Assembly: GCA_021298235.1 (NCBI GenBank)
Contig: JAJTDX010000077.1
Coordinates: 1 to 9,898, forward strand
From: Cryomorphaceae bacterium
GTDB lineage: Bacteria > Bacteroidota > Bacteroidia > Flavobacteriales > Crocinitomicaceae
Length of the DNA stretch: 9,898 bases
Direction of reading: 5' to 3'
This document shows positions 1 through 6,201 of this stretch, in pieces (the first letter of the stretch is position 1; the number at the start of each line of letters is the position of its first letter). The notes below the pieces were generated by a model. That model saw only the letters and a program-made list of their open reading frames with translations, was not told the origin of the DNA and made no database searches. A program made the translations under genes and the position numbers.

Positions 1-665
1 ATTAGGATCTGATGACGCGCTCCCCAATACCAGTTGCCATAGGGAGCAGGGTAATCTGTAGGACTGTTTTGTATCGTGCCTGAGCCAATTGTCTGTCCAT
101 TGAGCTGAAGATTCGGACGCTGATTTACTGGATTGGAAAATACATGGTCGCACGCTGCGGCACTTCCATCCTGAAAAGAAAATGCTGTTGAAGCAAAAGG
201 TGTTGTACTTTGGTTGAAGATAGAGTTTACTGTATAGCCAGCGGAGCTGTATGAACAAATATTTATAAGTACGTTTGAGGTCCCATCCCATTCAAAAGGC
301 GTATCAAACGTATGTGTGTTCCAACCCGCTGTAGGAACAAATCCTGCGGCAGTTAAGACATGTGTAAATCCTGAAATAGGTTTTCGATCTTTTCCGCTAC
401 AAAACACCGTTTTGAAATCATTAGGCGGTATGGTAACATTGGGAAATTGCCATTTTAAAGGAGCATTCATGTCGTCTGATAGTCCATAATTCAACAGTTG
501 GACAGTGTCTGATCCTCCATTGTAAAGCTCAATCCAATCGGGTTGATCGCCATTTTCATCGGAGAGAATCATATAATTTTTGTTGCTGCCTTCATTCAGA
601 ACGAGCTGTCCGAAAGAAAAGCTTGTCAAGGAAAGAATGAAGCAAAAAGAGAGAGTTTTTTTCAT
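1..665 (-). CDS. Secreted lamin-tail-domain (LTD) surface protein, 3' end cut by window edge
   Basis: Translating from the ATG at 665 gives 221 codons with no stop before the left edge, so the C-terminus is missing. Residues 1-20 form a Sec signal peptide (MKKTLS..., hydrophobic core, ending SFGQ). Residues about 21-110 resemble a lamin-tail domain: LVLNEG start, then DENGDQPDWIELYN, then LSDDMNAPLKWQFP. Residues about 115-221 look like a second beta-rich module with FEWDGTSN and a final PAPYGNWYWGARHQ stretch, a pattern I associate with Bacteroidota extracellular proteins that often carry a type IX secretion signal; that signal would lie outside this window. The start overlaps the stop of the upstream hydrolase gene as ATGA, so the two are probably translated together. 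LTD proteins are usually cell-surface or secreted binding proteins; the ligand or enzymatic partner cannot be told from this part. Confidence 0.85.
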   Translation of the reverse strand, partial: MKKTLSFCFILSLTSFSFGQLVLNEGSNKNYMILSDENGDQPDWIELYNGGSDTVQLLNYGLSDDMNAPLKWQFPNVTIPPNDFKTVFCSGKDRKPISGFTHVLTAAGFVPTAGWNTHTFDTPFEWDGTSNVLINICSYSSAGYTVNSIFNQSTTPFASTAFSFQDGSAAACDHVFSNPVNQRPNLQLNGQTIGSGTIQNSPTDYPAPYGNWYWGARHQIL

Positions 666-1468
666 TTTTTCAGAAAATTAGATATTGCAAGGGCAAAGAC
701 TGGATTTTGTTCAAAGTTATTGTGGTCTTGTTCTTTAATTGGCAAAAACACACTGGTCTCGTTAAGAAAAGGAGCCAATTTTTTTGAACTTTCAAAAGGA
801 ATTGTTTCGTCCTCTTTCCCGTGGACAAGGAGTGTTGGCGCATTCACAGATTTTAAATGCTTATCCGTTTCAAAGGGATATTTTAAAAGAAATGGCGGAA
901 TCCAGGGATAGCGTATGAGGGTCATATCAAACAGCGAATAATACGGTGCAATCAATACCAATTTTGAAGGCGAATTTTCTGAGCTGATCATTGCCGCTGG
1001 AGCAGTGCCAAGGGAGTACCCAATTACCACGATCGAATCCTCTTTGTACCTTTTTTTTATGAAAGAATATGCCATCCTGACGTCTTCGAAAAATGTCTCT
1101 TCATTTGTTTGCTGGCCTGAACTTTTTCCAAAGCTCCGGTAATCCAGACAGAAGAAATCAAATCCCAGAGCATTGTAGAATTTGGCGGCTTCATTTTGAT
1201 CTTTCAGATTGCCTGAATTGCCATGTAGGTAAAAGAGCACTTTAGTACTTTCTTTTTGATTTACTGTGCTCAAGACGGTAGAAATTTTTTCTCCGTCAGG
1301 AGTGTTCAACACAATTTCTTTGCTCGTTGGGCTTACTGAAAGCTTCTCAGTGCTTTTGAGTTTTTCCGGGTGAAAGATAAAATCTTCCTGTCGAAAATAC
1401 ATATAGGTGCAGGCGAGTATATATGCCAAAACAATTGCACCGAATATGCGAAATACAATGCGTTTCAC
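662..1468 (-). CDS. Membrane-anchored alpha/beta hydrolase (BEM46/ABHD13-like)
   Basis: The 268-residue protein has the layout of the BEM46/ABHD13 serine hydrolases. Residues 4-24 are a hydrophobic anchor, followed by the family-typical FRQEDFIFHPEKL. The oxyanion motif is HGNSGN (82-87). The nucleophile elbow is G-Y-S-L-G (150-154, Ser152). The acid is likely Asp220 in HGKEDETIPF and the base His249 in QDHNN. All three triad residues are present, so it should be active; the substrate (an ester, thioester or lipid) is unknown. The start is GTG at 1468: it keeps the whole anchor helix, and the nearby upstream ATG is out of frame. Cys20 after ILA could be a poor lipobox, so a lipoprotein is possible but less likely. 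The catalytic domain would sit on the membrane surface. The stop overlaps the start of the LTD protein gene by four bases, suggesting a two-gene unit. Confidence 0.88.
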   Translation of the reverse strand: MKRIVFRIFGAIVLAYILACTYMYFRQEDFIFHPEKLKSTEKLSVSPTSKEIVLNTPDGEKISTVLSTVNQKESTKVLFYLHGNSGNLKDQNEAAKFYNALGFDFFCLDYRSFGKSSGQQTNEETFFEDVRMAYSFIKKRYKEDSIVVIGYSLGTAPAAMISSENSPSKLVLIAPYYSLFDMTLIRYPWIPPFLLKYPFETDKHLKSVNAPTLLVHGKEDETIPFESSKKLAPFLNETSVFLPIKEQDHNNFEQNPVFALAISNFLKK

Positions 1469-1526
1469 AGGAAATGATTAATCATAAATTGTTTTAAAGA
1501 TATGTAAACTTCTCATCCTTTGAAAT

Positions 1527-1534
1527 TATATTTG
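1527..1534 (+). promoter_or_regulatory. Possible Bacteroidota -7 box (TATATTTG)
   Basis: An exact match to TAnnTTTG lies in the 152-base divergent spacer (1469-1620), 86 bases before the plus-strand SUMF1-fold gene. No TTG element is seen at the usual spacing of about 19 bases upstream, so this is weak support. The rest of the spacer is AT-rich and shows no clear hairpin or operator. Confidence 0.25.
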
Positions 1535-1620
1535 ACTATTGAGTTTTTAAATTCCTGTTCAAGTAAATTCTTATTGAATTGTAACGGATTAGTAATATTG
1601 AAGTTTTAACATTTGTGCCT

Positions 1621-2493
1621 ATGAAAAAAATAACATTAGCAATTCTTTGTTTGGTATTCACCGTTTGCATTTCATCAGTTTTGGAAAAATCACCATCCCT
1701 GAAAAAATCACTCACCAATTCATTCGTTTTTGTGCCAAGTGGCAAAATAGTTTTGAATATGGATACGGTTACCGTTCAGGCATTTTACATCTTGGAGAAG
1801 GAGGTAACAAATAGAGATTATCAGGAGTTTTTACGTGACCTAATGATGAATGGCGAGAAGGAGAAATTACGTATCGCTCAGGTAGACAGTGCAAAGTGGA
1901 ATATGTTAACAGGTAGTAATGAAGCATTCGCTAAGTATTACCATTCTAATGAAGCCTATAAAGATTACCCGGTTGTAAATATTTCACATGAGGGGGCGAC
2001 ACTTTATTGTAAATGGCTAGGCGAGAAGTATGATCAAAAACAAGGCACGAAGGGTAGATTTATATTCCGATTGATGGAGAAAGCCGAATATATTCGAGCG
2101 TGCAGAGGGGAATCAAATGCGACTTATTCATGGGGCACACATGCTTTGCATAATTCTAAAGGTCAGCCTATGTGTAATTTTACAAGACTAAGTGCTGAGC
2201 ATATTCATCTAAATCCAGAAAAGAAAACTTACGAAATAAGGGTTAATAAAGTAGCTCCCGTGATGATTACGGGTGTCGATGTTTTGGCACCTTCCAAGTC
2301 CTATTGGCCTAATTCATTCAAGGTTTATAATCTAAATGGAAATGCTGCTGAAATGATTGCCCAAAAAGGAATTGCTTTGGGAGGATCTTGGCAAGACCCT
2401 GGGTATGATGTGCGAGTGGAATCAGAAAGGTCGTATGATGGTCCAAATCCTCTTACAGGTTTTAGAGTTGTGATTACCTCTGTTGAAAACTGA
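1621..2493 (+). CDS. Secreted SUMF1/FGE-fold protein lacking catalytic cysteines (GldJ/GldK-like)
   Basis: I take the ATG at 1621 (290 residues) over a GTG two codons upstream, because MKKITLAILCLVF is a normal signal-peptide start. After the signal peptide (about 1-20) the protein shows landmarks of the formylglycine-generating-enzyme/sulfatase-modifying-factor fold: LEKEVTNRDYQEFL (58-71), YPVVNISHEGATLYCKWL (116-133), FRLMEKAEYIRACRG (149-163), YNLNGNAAEM (236-245), LGGSWQDP (253-260) and GFRVV (280-284). True FGEs carry catalytic cysteines shortly after the GGS motif; here that stretch, GGSWQDPGYDVRVESERS, has none, so sulfatase activation is unlikely. In Bacteroidota the same inactive fold is used structurally in GldJ and GldK of the gliding/type IX secretion machinery. 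This protein is shorter than those and has no good lipobox, so I call it only related. It probably works outside the inner membrane. It is a single gene, divergent from the hydrolase. Confidence 0.82.
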   Translation: MKKITLAILCLVFTVCISSVLEKSPSLKKSLTNSFVFVPSGKIVLNMDTVTVQAFYILEKEVTNRDYQEFLRDLMMNGEKEKLRIAQVDSAKWNMLTGSNEAFAKYYHSNEAYKDYPVVNISHEGATLYCKWLGEKYDQKQGTKGRFIFRLMEKAEYIRACRGESNATYSWGTHALHNSKGQPMCNFTRLSAEHIHLNPEKKTYEIRVNKVAPVMITGVDVLAPSKSYWPNSFKVYNLNGNAAEMIAQKGIALGGSWQDPGYDVRVESERSYDGPNPLTGFRVVITSVEN

Positions 2494-2528
2494 GACGTTA
2501 AAAATCAGAAATAATTTTATTTGCTAAC

Positions 2529-2536
2529 TACCTTTG
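2529..2536 (+). promoter_or_regulatory. Bacteroidota -7 box (TACCTTTG) before the PRA-PH-like gene
   Basis: TACCTTTG matches TAnnTTTG exactly and ends 14 bases before the ATG at 2551. If used, transcription would begin a few bases before that ATG, giving a short leader and excluding the in-frame TTG at 2521 as the start. No matching TTG -33 element is obvious at the expected distance. Confidence 0.4.
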
Positions 2537-2550
2537 AGAAAACAAATCGT

Positions 2551-2946
2551 ATGACCCTCAAAGATACCATCGGAGCTGTTGAAGAGTTTCACAATGCGTT
2601 CGGAATTTCGAATAATTATCAACCCACAGTAGAACTTTCGGAGTCCGATATACTGTTGCGCTACAAGTTAATGCGCGAAGAGAATGAGGAGTATCTCGAA
2701 GCCGCACAAAAAGGAGATCTTGTCGAGGTGGCTGATGCTTTGGGTGACATGTTATACATTCTGTGTGGAACTATTTTGAAACATGGATTGCAGGATAAAA
2801 TGGCGGAGGTTTTTCAGGAAATTCAGCGCTCAAACATGAGTAAACTGGATGCCAATGGAAAGCCTATCTATCGTGAAGATGGTAAAGTTATGAAGTCTGA
2901 ATTGTATTTTAAACCGGATATCAAAACAATTCTGGAGAAAGCCTGA
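2551..2946 (+). CDS. MazG/PRA-PH-superfamily nucleotide pyrophosphohydrolase
   Basis: From the ATG at 2551 the product is 131 residues. It has the metal-binding helix pair of the all-alpha NTP pyrophosphohydrolases: E43xxE46 in REENEEYLE, twelve residues, then E59xxD62, followed by A-L-G-D66. This fits the EXXE(12-28)EXXD signature. The C-terminal tail KLDANGKPIYREDGKVMK (98-115) and YFKPDI (119-124) is typical of the family often named phosphoribosyl-ATP pyrophosphohydrolase-like. Because no other histidine biosynthesis gene is nearby, housecleaning of non-canonical (d)NTPs in the cytoplasm is more likely than a HisE role; the exact substrate is not visible. I chose 2551 over the in-frame TTG at 2521 because a TAnnTTTG box lies between them and MTLKDTIGAVEEFHNAF is a natural start of the first helix. 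The Nudix gene follows after three bases. Confidence 0.87.
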   Translation: MTLKDTIGAVEEFHNAFGISNNYQPTVELSESDILLRYKLMREENEEYLEAAQKGDLVEVADALGDMLYILCGTILKHGLQDKMAEVFQEIQRSNMSKLDANGKPIYREDGKVMKSELYFKPDIKTILEKA

Positions 2947-2949
2947 TCC

Positions 2950-3384
2950 ATGTTCCCCTTCAATATTCGTGTATATGGAATCCTGATCAATGATCGCGGG
3001 GAAGTGCTTCTTTCAGACGAGTTCAGAAATGGTTTTTCCTTTACTAAATTTCCGGGTGGTGGACTCGAATTTGGTGAGGGTTTGAGAGAGGCGTTGAAAC
3101 GCGAATTTATGGAGGAACTAAACCTTGAAATTGAAGTTGGAGACGTATTCTATTTCAACGAATTTCATCAGCCATCTGCATTTGATCCTAGGCATCAGGT
3201 TCATTCATTTTACTATTTAGTTCGCTCAGAAAATTGGCAGTCCATTAAGGCGGGTGAACATGTTCTCCCTTTGAAAGAAGAGGGGGAAAAACACCGATGG
3301 ATACAACTGGATATGCTTTCTGATACACTATTTACATTTCCCATAGATAAGCTAGTAGCCGAAAAACTGCGGCAAAAAGATTAA
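2950..3384 (+). CDS. Nudix hydrolase (MutT-like)
   Basis: The 144-residue protein is a single Nudix domain. The Nudix box starts at Gly37: G37-x5-E43-x7-R51-E52-F53-x-E55-E56, ending L57-N58-L59. The usual Gly near the end of the box (GX5EX7REUXEEXGU) is replaced by Asn58, while the metal-binding Glu residues are intact, so it should hydrolyse a nucleoside diphosphate linked to another moiety. The sequence before the box, FTKFPGGGLE, and a late HRWIQLDML fit the general MutT-like group; the substrate cannot be assigned. It starts three bases after the PRA-PH-like stop codon, so the two form a two-gene operon of nucleotide-cleaning enzymes. Its TAA stop lies in a TTAA shared with the stop of the convergent gene on the other strand. 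Confidence 0.9.
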   Translation: MFPFNIRVYGILINDRGEVLLSDEFRNGFSFTKFPGGGLEFGEGLREALKREFMEELNLEIEVGDVFYFNEFHQPSAFDPRHQVHSFYYLVRSENWQSIKAGEHVLPLKEEGEKHRWIQLDMLSDTLFTFPIDKLVAEKLRQKD

Positions 3385-3755
3385 TAGAGCGTATCTGCAA
3401 TCCTCTGGCAAATCATTCCGTGTATTCGTTTATTCAGTTCAGTTTGATGGCTGAGGTAGAATTCAATTTCGGAAGTCGTAAGCATTCCTGAAATCATTCC
3501 AATGAGTTGATTCTTCATCGTTGGCTGACCAGTGATGAGATCTTTCACCTTCTTTTGAAATTCAATTCGAGAACCTTTTGACGCAGAGATGTTCTTCACT
3601 AGTGGATTCGTTGAAAATAAACGTATCAGCAAGTCGTGTTGAAGCTTTATGACCGGTCTCAAAGTTTCATTTTGAAAACATTCGAGCTCCGAAGTTTCAT
3701 CAGAATTCATCACCGACACCATAGGGCGAAACGCTTTTATTTCATCACGATCCAT
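3381..3755 (-). CDS. Conserved hypothetical protein (Bacteroidota family)
   Basis: I recognise no catalytic domain in this 124-residue protein. It appears all-helical and has no signal peptide or membrane segment, so it is probably cytoplasmic. Its landmark is FQNETLRPVIKLQHDLL (27-43), followed by charged helices and GMISGMLTTSEIEFYL (86-101) and LNKRI (107-111). From memory, small Bacteroidota proteins with FQNxTLRPILKLQNDLL are a conserved family, sometimes labelled 'glyoxalase' in databases; nothing here shows a metal-binding glyoxalase (VOC) fold, so I do not use that name. It starts 35 bases downstream of the DEAD-like gene on the same strand and is likely the last gene of the rsgA cluster. 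The stop codon is shared palindromically (TTAA) with the convergent Nudix gene, leaving no room for a terminator between them. Confidence 0.75.
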   Translation of the reverse strand: MDRDEIKAFRPMVSVMNSDETSELECFQNETLRPVIKLQHDLLIRLFSTNPLVKNISASKGSRIEFQKKVKDLITGQPTMKNQLIGMISGMLTTSEIEFYLSHQTELNKRIHGMICQRIADTLY

Positions 3756-3790
3756 ATATCAATGAACAGCTGAGCGTTTCGAAAGTTTAT

Positions 3791-4405
3791 TTATTCTGAT
3801 TCAATATGAGTATAAACTTGAACGAATTCGTCCAAAAATTCATTGATCCGTGGGTCGCTGAAACTTGCTGAGGACAAAATGAACTGACATTTCGGCAAAC
3901 TTTCCGCAATCCGTAAGAGCTGCGTTTTGTAACCATTCTTAAAAAGCTCTATGGCATCATCGAGGATGAACAATTTAAGTTGACTCACATTATACCCATT
4001 TTGAATGTACAATTCATGCAATCGTTTTGGCGTGCCAATGATGATCTCTGTTCCGTCAAAAATGTCATTACGTTGCTGGAGCTTGTTTCCCCTGTCGTGT
4101 GCAAGATCGACAGTCAGATCTAAAGGTCGACAGATCTTCTCAAGAATAGAATGCATTGCATGTGCTTTGTCATCGTTGGAGCAGACTACAATAGCGCGGG
4201 GAGAGCCTTCTCCGGCCTCCGTGATTTTTTGTACAAGAGAGCATATTATGCCCATGGTTTTTCCTGCACCCTCATGTCCTTCAAGCAACAAATTTTTTCC
4301 TGCTTTTAATCCATCCAGAATTTTTGATTGAAACGGATTCAAATCTGAGATTCCTTTGTCAGGAAGGATTTCCTGTAGCTCGATGCGTAGTTTTTCCAAA
4401 CTCAT
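3791..4405 (-). CDS. Single-domain DEAD-box-like helicase protein (RecA1 lobe only)
   Basis: The 204-residue protein matches only the first RecA lobe of a DEAD-box RNA helicase. Visible motifs are a Q-motif-like NPFQSKILDGL (23-33, Gln26), motif I GHEGAGKT (43-50), motif Ib TPKRL (125-129), motif II D149-D150-A151-I152 in place of DEAD, and motif III S179-A180-S181 in place of SAT. There is no second lobe (motifs IV-VI, including the arginine fingers), and the downstream DNA encodes an unrelated protein rather than a frameshifted continuation. The Walker A is intact, so ATP binding is plausible; unwinding by itself is not. I recall similar proteins of about 200 residues in other Bacteroidota, which argues for a real family rather than a broken gene. 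It is coupled to the MazG-like gene by an ATGA overlap. A role in RNA or ribosome metabolism is inferred only from rsgA context. Confidence 0.82.
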   Translation of the reverse strand: MSLEKLRIELQEILPDKGISDLNPFQSKILDGLKAGKNLLLEGHEGAGKTMGIICSLVQKITEAGEGSPRAIVVCSNDDKAHAMHSILEKICRPLDLTVDLAHDRGNKLQQRNDIFDGTEIIIGTPKRLHELYIQNGYNVSQLKLFILDDAIELFKNGYKTQLLRIAESLPKCQFILSSASFSDPRINEFLDEFVQVYTHIESE

Positions 4406-4731
4406 TCGTTAAGTTTTTTATTCTCTTTATGTCGTGAATGATCTCTCGCGGTTTTTTTCTCAAGGTTCTTATTCAGAGCTTCTTCTAGATTCACACCCGT
4501 TTGGTTTGCAATACACATGACAACAAAGAGAACATCGGCCAACTCATCTCCTAAGTCTTTGTCCTTATCGGAATCCTTCTCACTTTGCTCTCCATATCTC
4601 CGTGACATGATTCGTGCTACTTCCCCAACCTCTTCCATCAGTATGGCTGTATTTGTCAGCTCGTTAAAGTATCGAACGCCATATTCTTTGATCCACTGAT
4701 CGATCGTTGATTGTGCCTGATTGATAGTCAT
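4402..4731 (-). CDS. MazG-like nucleotide pyrophosphohydrolase
   Basis: The 109-residue protein is a one-domain MazG-type enzyme. It has E34xxE37 in MEEVGEVAR, then a charged loop (RRYGEQSEKDSDKDKD), then L-G-D-E63-L-A-D66 and a hydrophobic helix VLFVVMCIANQTGVNLEEAL. This satisfies the EXXE(12-28)EXXD metal-binding signature with a 25-residue gap. Such proteins cleave (d)NTPs to the monophosphate plus pyrophosphate, usually as dimers or tetramers in the cytoplasm; the preferred nucleotide is not deducible. The lysine-rich tail (KENKKLNE) follows the domain. Its stop overlaps the start of the DEAD-like gene (ATGA). The ATG at 4731 is directly preceded by two arrays of octamer repeats that fill the 65-base gap to dtd; an in-frame TGA three codons upstream of the ATG rules out an N-terminal extension. 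Confidence 0.9.
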   Translation of the reverse strand: MTINQAQSTIDQWIKEYGVRYFNELTNTAILMEEVGEVARIMSRRYGEQSEKDSDKDKDLGDELADVLFVVMCIANQTGVNLEEALNKNLEKKTARDHSRHKENKKLNE

Positions 4732-4733
4732 TT

Positions 4734-4757
4734 TATTTCAGTATTTCAGTATTTCAG
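4734..4757 (-). repeat. Octanucleotide tandem array A: CTGAAATA x3 (minus strand)
   Basis: Three perfect head-to-tail copies of an 8-base unit (TATTTCAG on plus; CTGAAATA on minus) at 4734-4741, 4742-4749 and 4750-4757, with a decayed fourth start at 4758-4764. On the minus strand the array ends two bases before the MazG-gene ATG, so it covers the ribosome-loading region. Confidence 0.97.
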
Positions 4758-4760
4758 TAT

Positions 4761-4792
4761 TTTGAACATTTGAACATTTGAACATTTGAACA
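4761..4792 (-). repeat. Octanucleotide tandem array B: TGTTCAAA x4 (minus strand)
   Basis: Four perfect copies of TTTGAACA (plus) / TGTTCAAA (minus) at 4761-4768, 4769-4776, 4777-4784 and 4785-4792. It begins four bases after the dtd stop codon and abuts array A. Each unit boundary creates an ATG on the minus strand, but every one opens only a short frame that stops within the arrays. The unit shares length and part of its sequence with array A. Confidence 0.97.
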
Positions 4793-4796
4793 TTTT

Positions 4797-5249
4797 TTAC
4801 TCCCTATTTTTCGAATCCATAAGTATAGTAACAGGTCCGTCATTGGTTAAGGAAACCTTCATATCTGCCCCAAAAACACCTGATTCGATCTTGTCTCCGT
4901 ATTGAACACTCAATTCACGAATAAAATAATTGTATAACGGAATCGCTTTTTCAGGTCTGGCGGCACGCATGTAGCTTGGACGATTTCCTTTTTTTGTTGA
5001 GGCGTGCAAAGTAAATTGACTGACCACCAAAAATCGTCCTTCTACATCTCGGATGGAGCAGTTCATTTTTTCCTCCTCATCGGAAAAAATACGCAGACCA
5101 ATAAGCTTCTGGATAAGCCAATCAGCATCACTTTGATCATCCTCATGTTCGATTCCCAACAAGACCATCATACCTCTTTCGATGATACCATGGGTCTTTC
5201 CTTCAATGCAAACGGATGCTTGCGAAACACGTTGTACAACCACTCTCAT
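4797..5249 (-). CDS. dtd: D-aminoacyl-tRNA deacylase
   Basis: The 150-residue protein matches DTD across its usual length, from MRVVVQRVSQASV to the end. It carries both signature motifs: S77-Q-F-T-L-H-A83, with Thr80 in the active-site strand (the more common version has Tyr where His82 stands), and N136-D-G-P-V-T141, containing the cross-subunit Gly-cisPro pair (Gly138-Pro139) that rejects L-amino acids. The enzyme is a cytoplasmic homodimer that cleaves D-amino acids, and also glycine mischarged on tRNA-Ala, from tRNA. Its ATG overlaps the rsgA stop as ATGA, indicating translational coupling. It lies in the same cluster as rsgA and, about 2.6 kb away on the other strand, tyrS; DTD clears D-Tyr-tRNA made by TyrRS. 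Confidence 0.96.
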   Translation of the reverse strand: MRVVVQRVSQASVCIEGKTHGIIERGMMVLLGIEHEDDQSDADWLIQKLIGLRIFSDEEEKMNCSIRDVEGRFLVVSQFTLHASTKKGNRPSYMRAARPEKAIPLYNYFIRELSVQYGDKIESGVFGADMKVSLTNDGPVTILMDSKNRE

Positions 5250-6196
5250 CCGTAAATGTCTTTTCGGTGTACTTCGTTAGGATCTTCTTCCATCAATTGA
5301 AGGTAAGTTTGATAACGACTTTCAGGAATCGTTTCTTGTCCAACAGCATCTTTAACGGCACATTTTGGTTCGTTAAGATGCTGGCAGTTATGAAATTTAC
5401 ATTCGCCGATCAATGCCCTCATTTCGGGAAAATAATGCGATAAATGTTCTTTTTCCAAATCGATAATTCCGAACGCTCGGATTCCCGGAGTATCAATAAC
5501 GTAACCACCGTTTGAAAGTTTATGCATTTCCGCAAATGTGGTAGTATGCTGACCTTGCAGATGAGCCTTGGATATTTCTCCTGTTCGTAAATCCATTGTA
5601 GGATCTAACGCATTAACCAAGGTACTCTTGCCCACACCGCTGTGTCCGGAGATCATTACCTGTTTTCCTGAAATCTCGTCTCGTAGCCAGTCGATATTAA
5701 TTCCGTTTTCTGCAGATATTCGTTGACATGGATAGCCTATCGATTCGTAAATACTCTGAACGTTATCTAGCTCTTTTAATTCTTTTGATCCGTAAATATC
5801 GACCTTGTTAAAAAGAATGGTTACAGGTATCCTGAAGGATTCAGCAGCTACAAGAAAACGATCAATGAAAGCCAAATGAGTAAAAGGAGAGTGTAATGTC
5901 ACCATCAGATAAGCCCGATCGACATTCGCAGCCAAAATCTGCATTTGTTTACTCAGATTGGTTGATTTGCGAACGATGTAATTTGTGCGTTCTTCAAAAT
6001 CTGAGATTGTTCGTTTTCCTTCCTCATCTGTTTCATCATCCACAATTACACGATCTCCTACGGCAATAGGATTGGTAGTACTCAGTCCGGAAAGCCTCAA
6101 TTTGCCTCTAATCCTACATGAAACAACAGTTCCGTCCGATAATTCAACGGTGTACCATTTTCCTGTAGATTTTAAAACTATTCCTTTTTGAGGCAT
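5246..6196 (-). CDS. rsgA: Ribosome small-subunit maturation GTPase RsgA
   Basis: From the ATG at 6196 the product has 316 residues. An N-terminal OB-fold (about 1-75, starting MPQKGIVLKSTGKWYTVEL) is followed by a circularly permuted GTPase: the G4 motif NKVD (130-133) and SAEN (161-164) come before Walker A GHSGVGKST (184-192), HTTT (217-220) and DTPG (235-238). The C-terminal zinc knuckle is C266-x4-C271-x-H273-x5-C279. This order is diagnostic of RsgA (YjeQ), which checks late 30S assembly and uses GTP hydrolysis to release from the subunit. A longer frame opens with TTG at 6223, but I reject it: the extra nine residues lack conservation-like features and a TAnnTTTG box lies immediately before 6196. 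It is the first gene of the unit rsgA-dtd-MazG-DEAD-hypothetical. Confidence 0.97.
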   Translation of the reverse strand: MPQKGIVLKSTGKWYTVELSDGTVVSCRIRGKLRLSGLSTTNPIAVGDRVIVDDETDEEGKRTISDFEERTNYIVRKSTNLSKQMQILAANVDRAYLMVTLHSPFTHLAFIDRFLVAAESFRIPVTILFNKVDIYGSKELKELDNVQSIYESIGYPCQRISAENGINIDWLRDEISGKQVMISGHSGVGKSTLVNALDPTMDLRTGEISKAHLQGQHTTTFAEMHKLSNGGYVIDTPGIRAFGIIDLEKEHLSHYFPEMRALIGECKFHNCQHLNEPKCAVKDAVGQETIPESRYQTYLQLMEEDPNEVHRKDIYG

Positions 6197-6201
6197 ATGT
6201 G

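Noticed and set aside
543..911. Plus-strand open frame of 122 codons
   Set aside because: It is antisense to the LTD and hydrolase genes, both of which have clear domain evidence; its product has no recognisable features.
1536..1745. Minus-strand open frame of 69 codons in the divergent spacer
   Set aside because: It runs antisense through the signal-peptide region of the SUMF1-fold gene and has no support of its own.
2521..2550. TTG start for the PRA-PH-like protein
   Set aside because: A TAnnTTTG box sits inside the extension, and the ten extra residues add nothing to the domain.
4005..4331. Plus-strand open frame of 108 codons
   Set aside because: Antisense to the DEAD-like gene, whose motifs are clear; the product is a cysteine/serine-rich sequence without domain character.
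3381..4405. Frameshifted full-length DEAD-box helicase split into two genes
   Set aside because: The downstream 124-residue protein has no helicase motifs IV-VI and resembles a separate Bacteroidota family, so it is not the missing second lobe.
4734..4792. CRISPR-like or protein-coding repeat array
   Set aside because: Units are 8 bases and directly adjacent without spacers. All ATG frames inside stop within the arrays, so neither CRISPR nor a coding repeat is supported.
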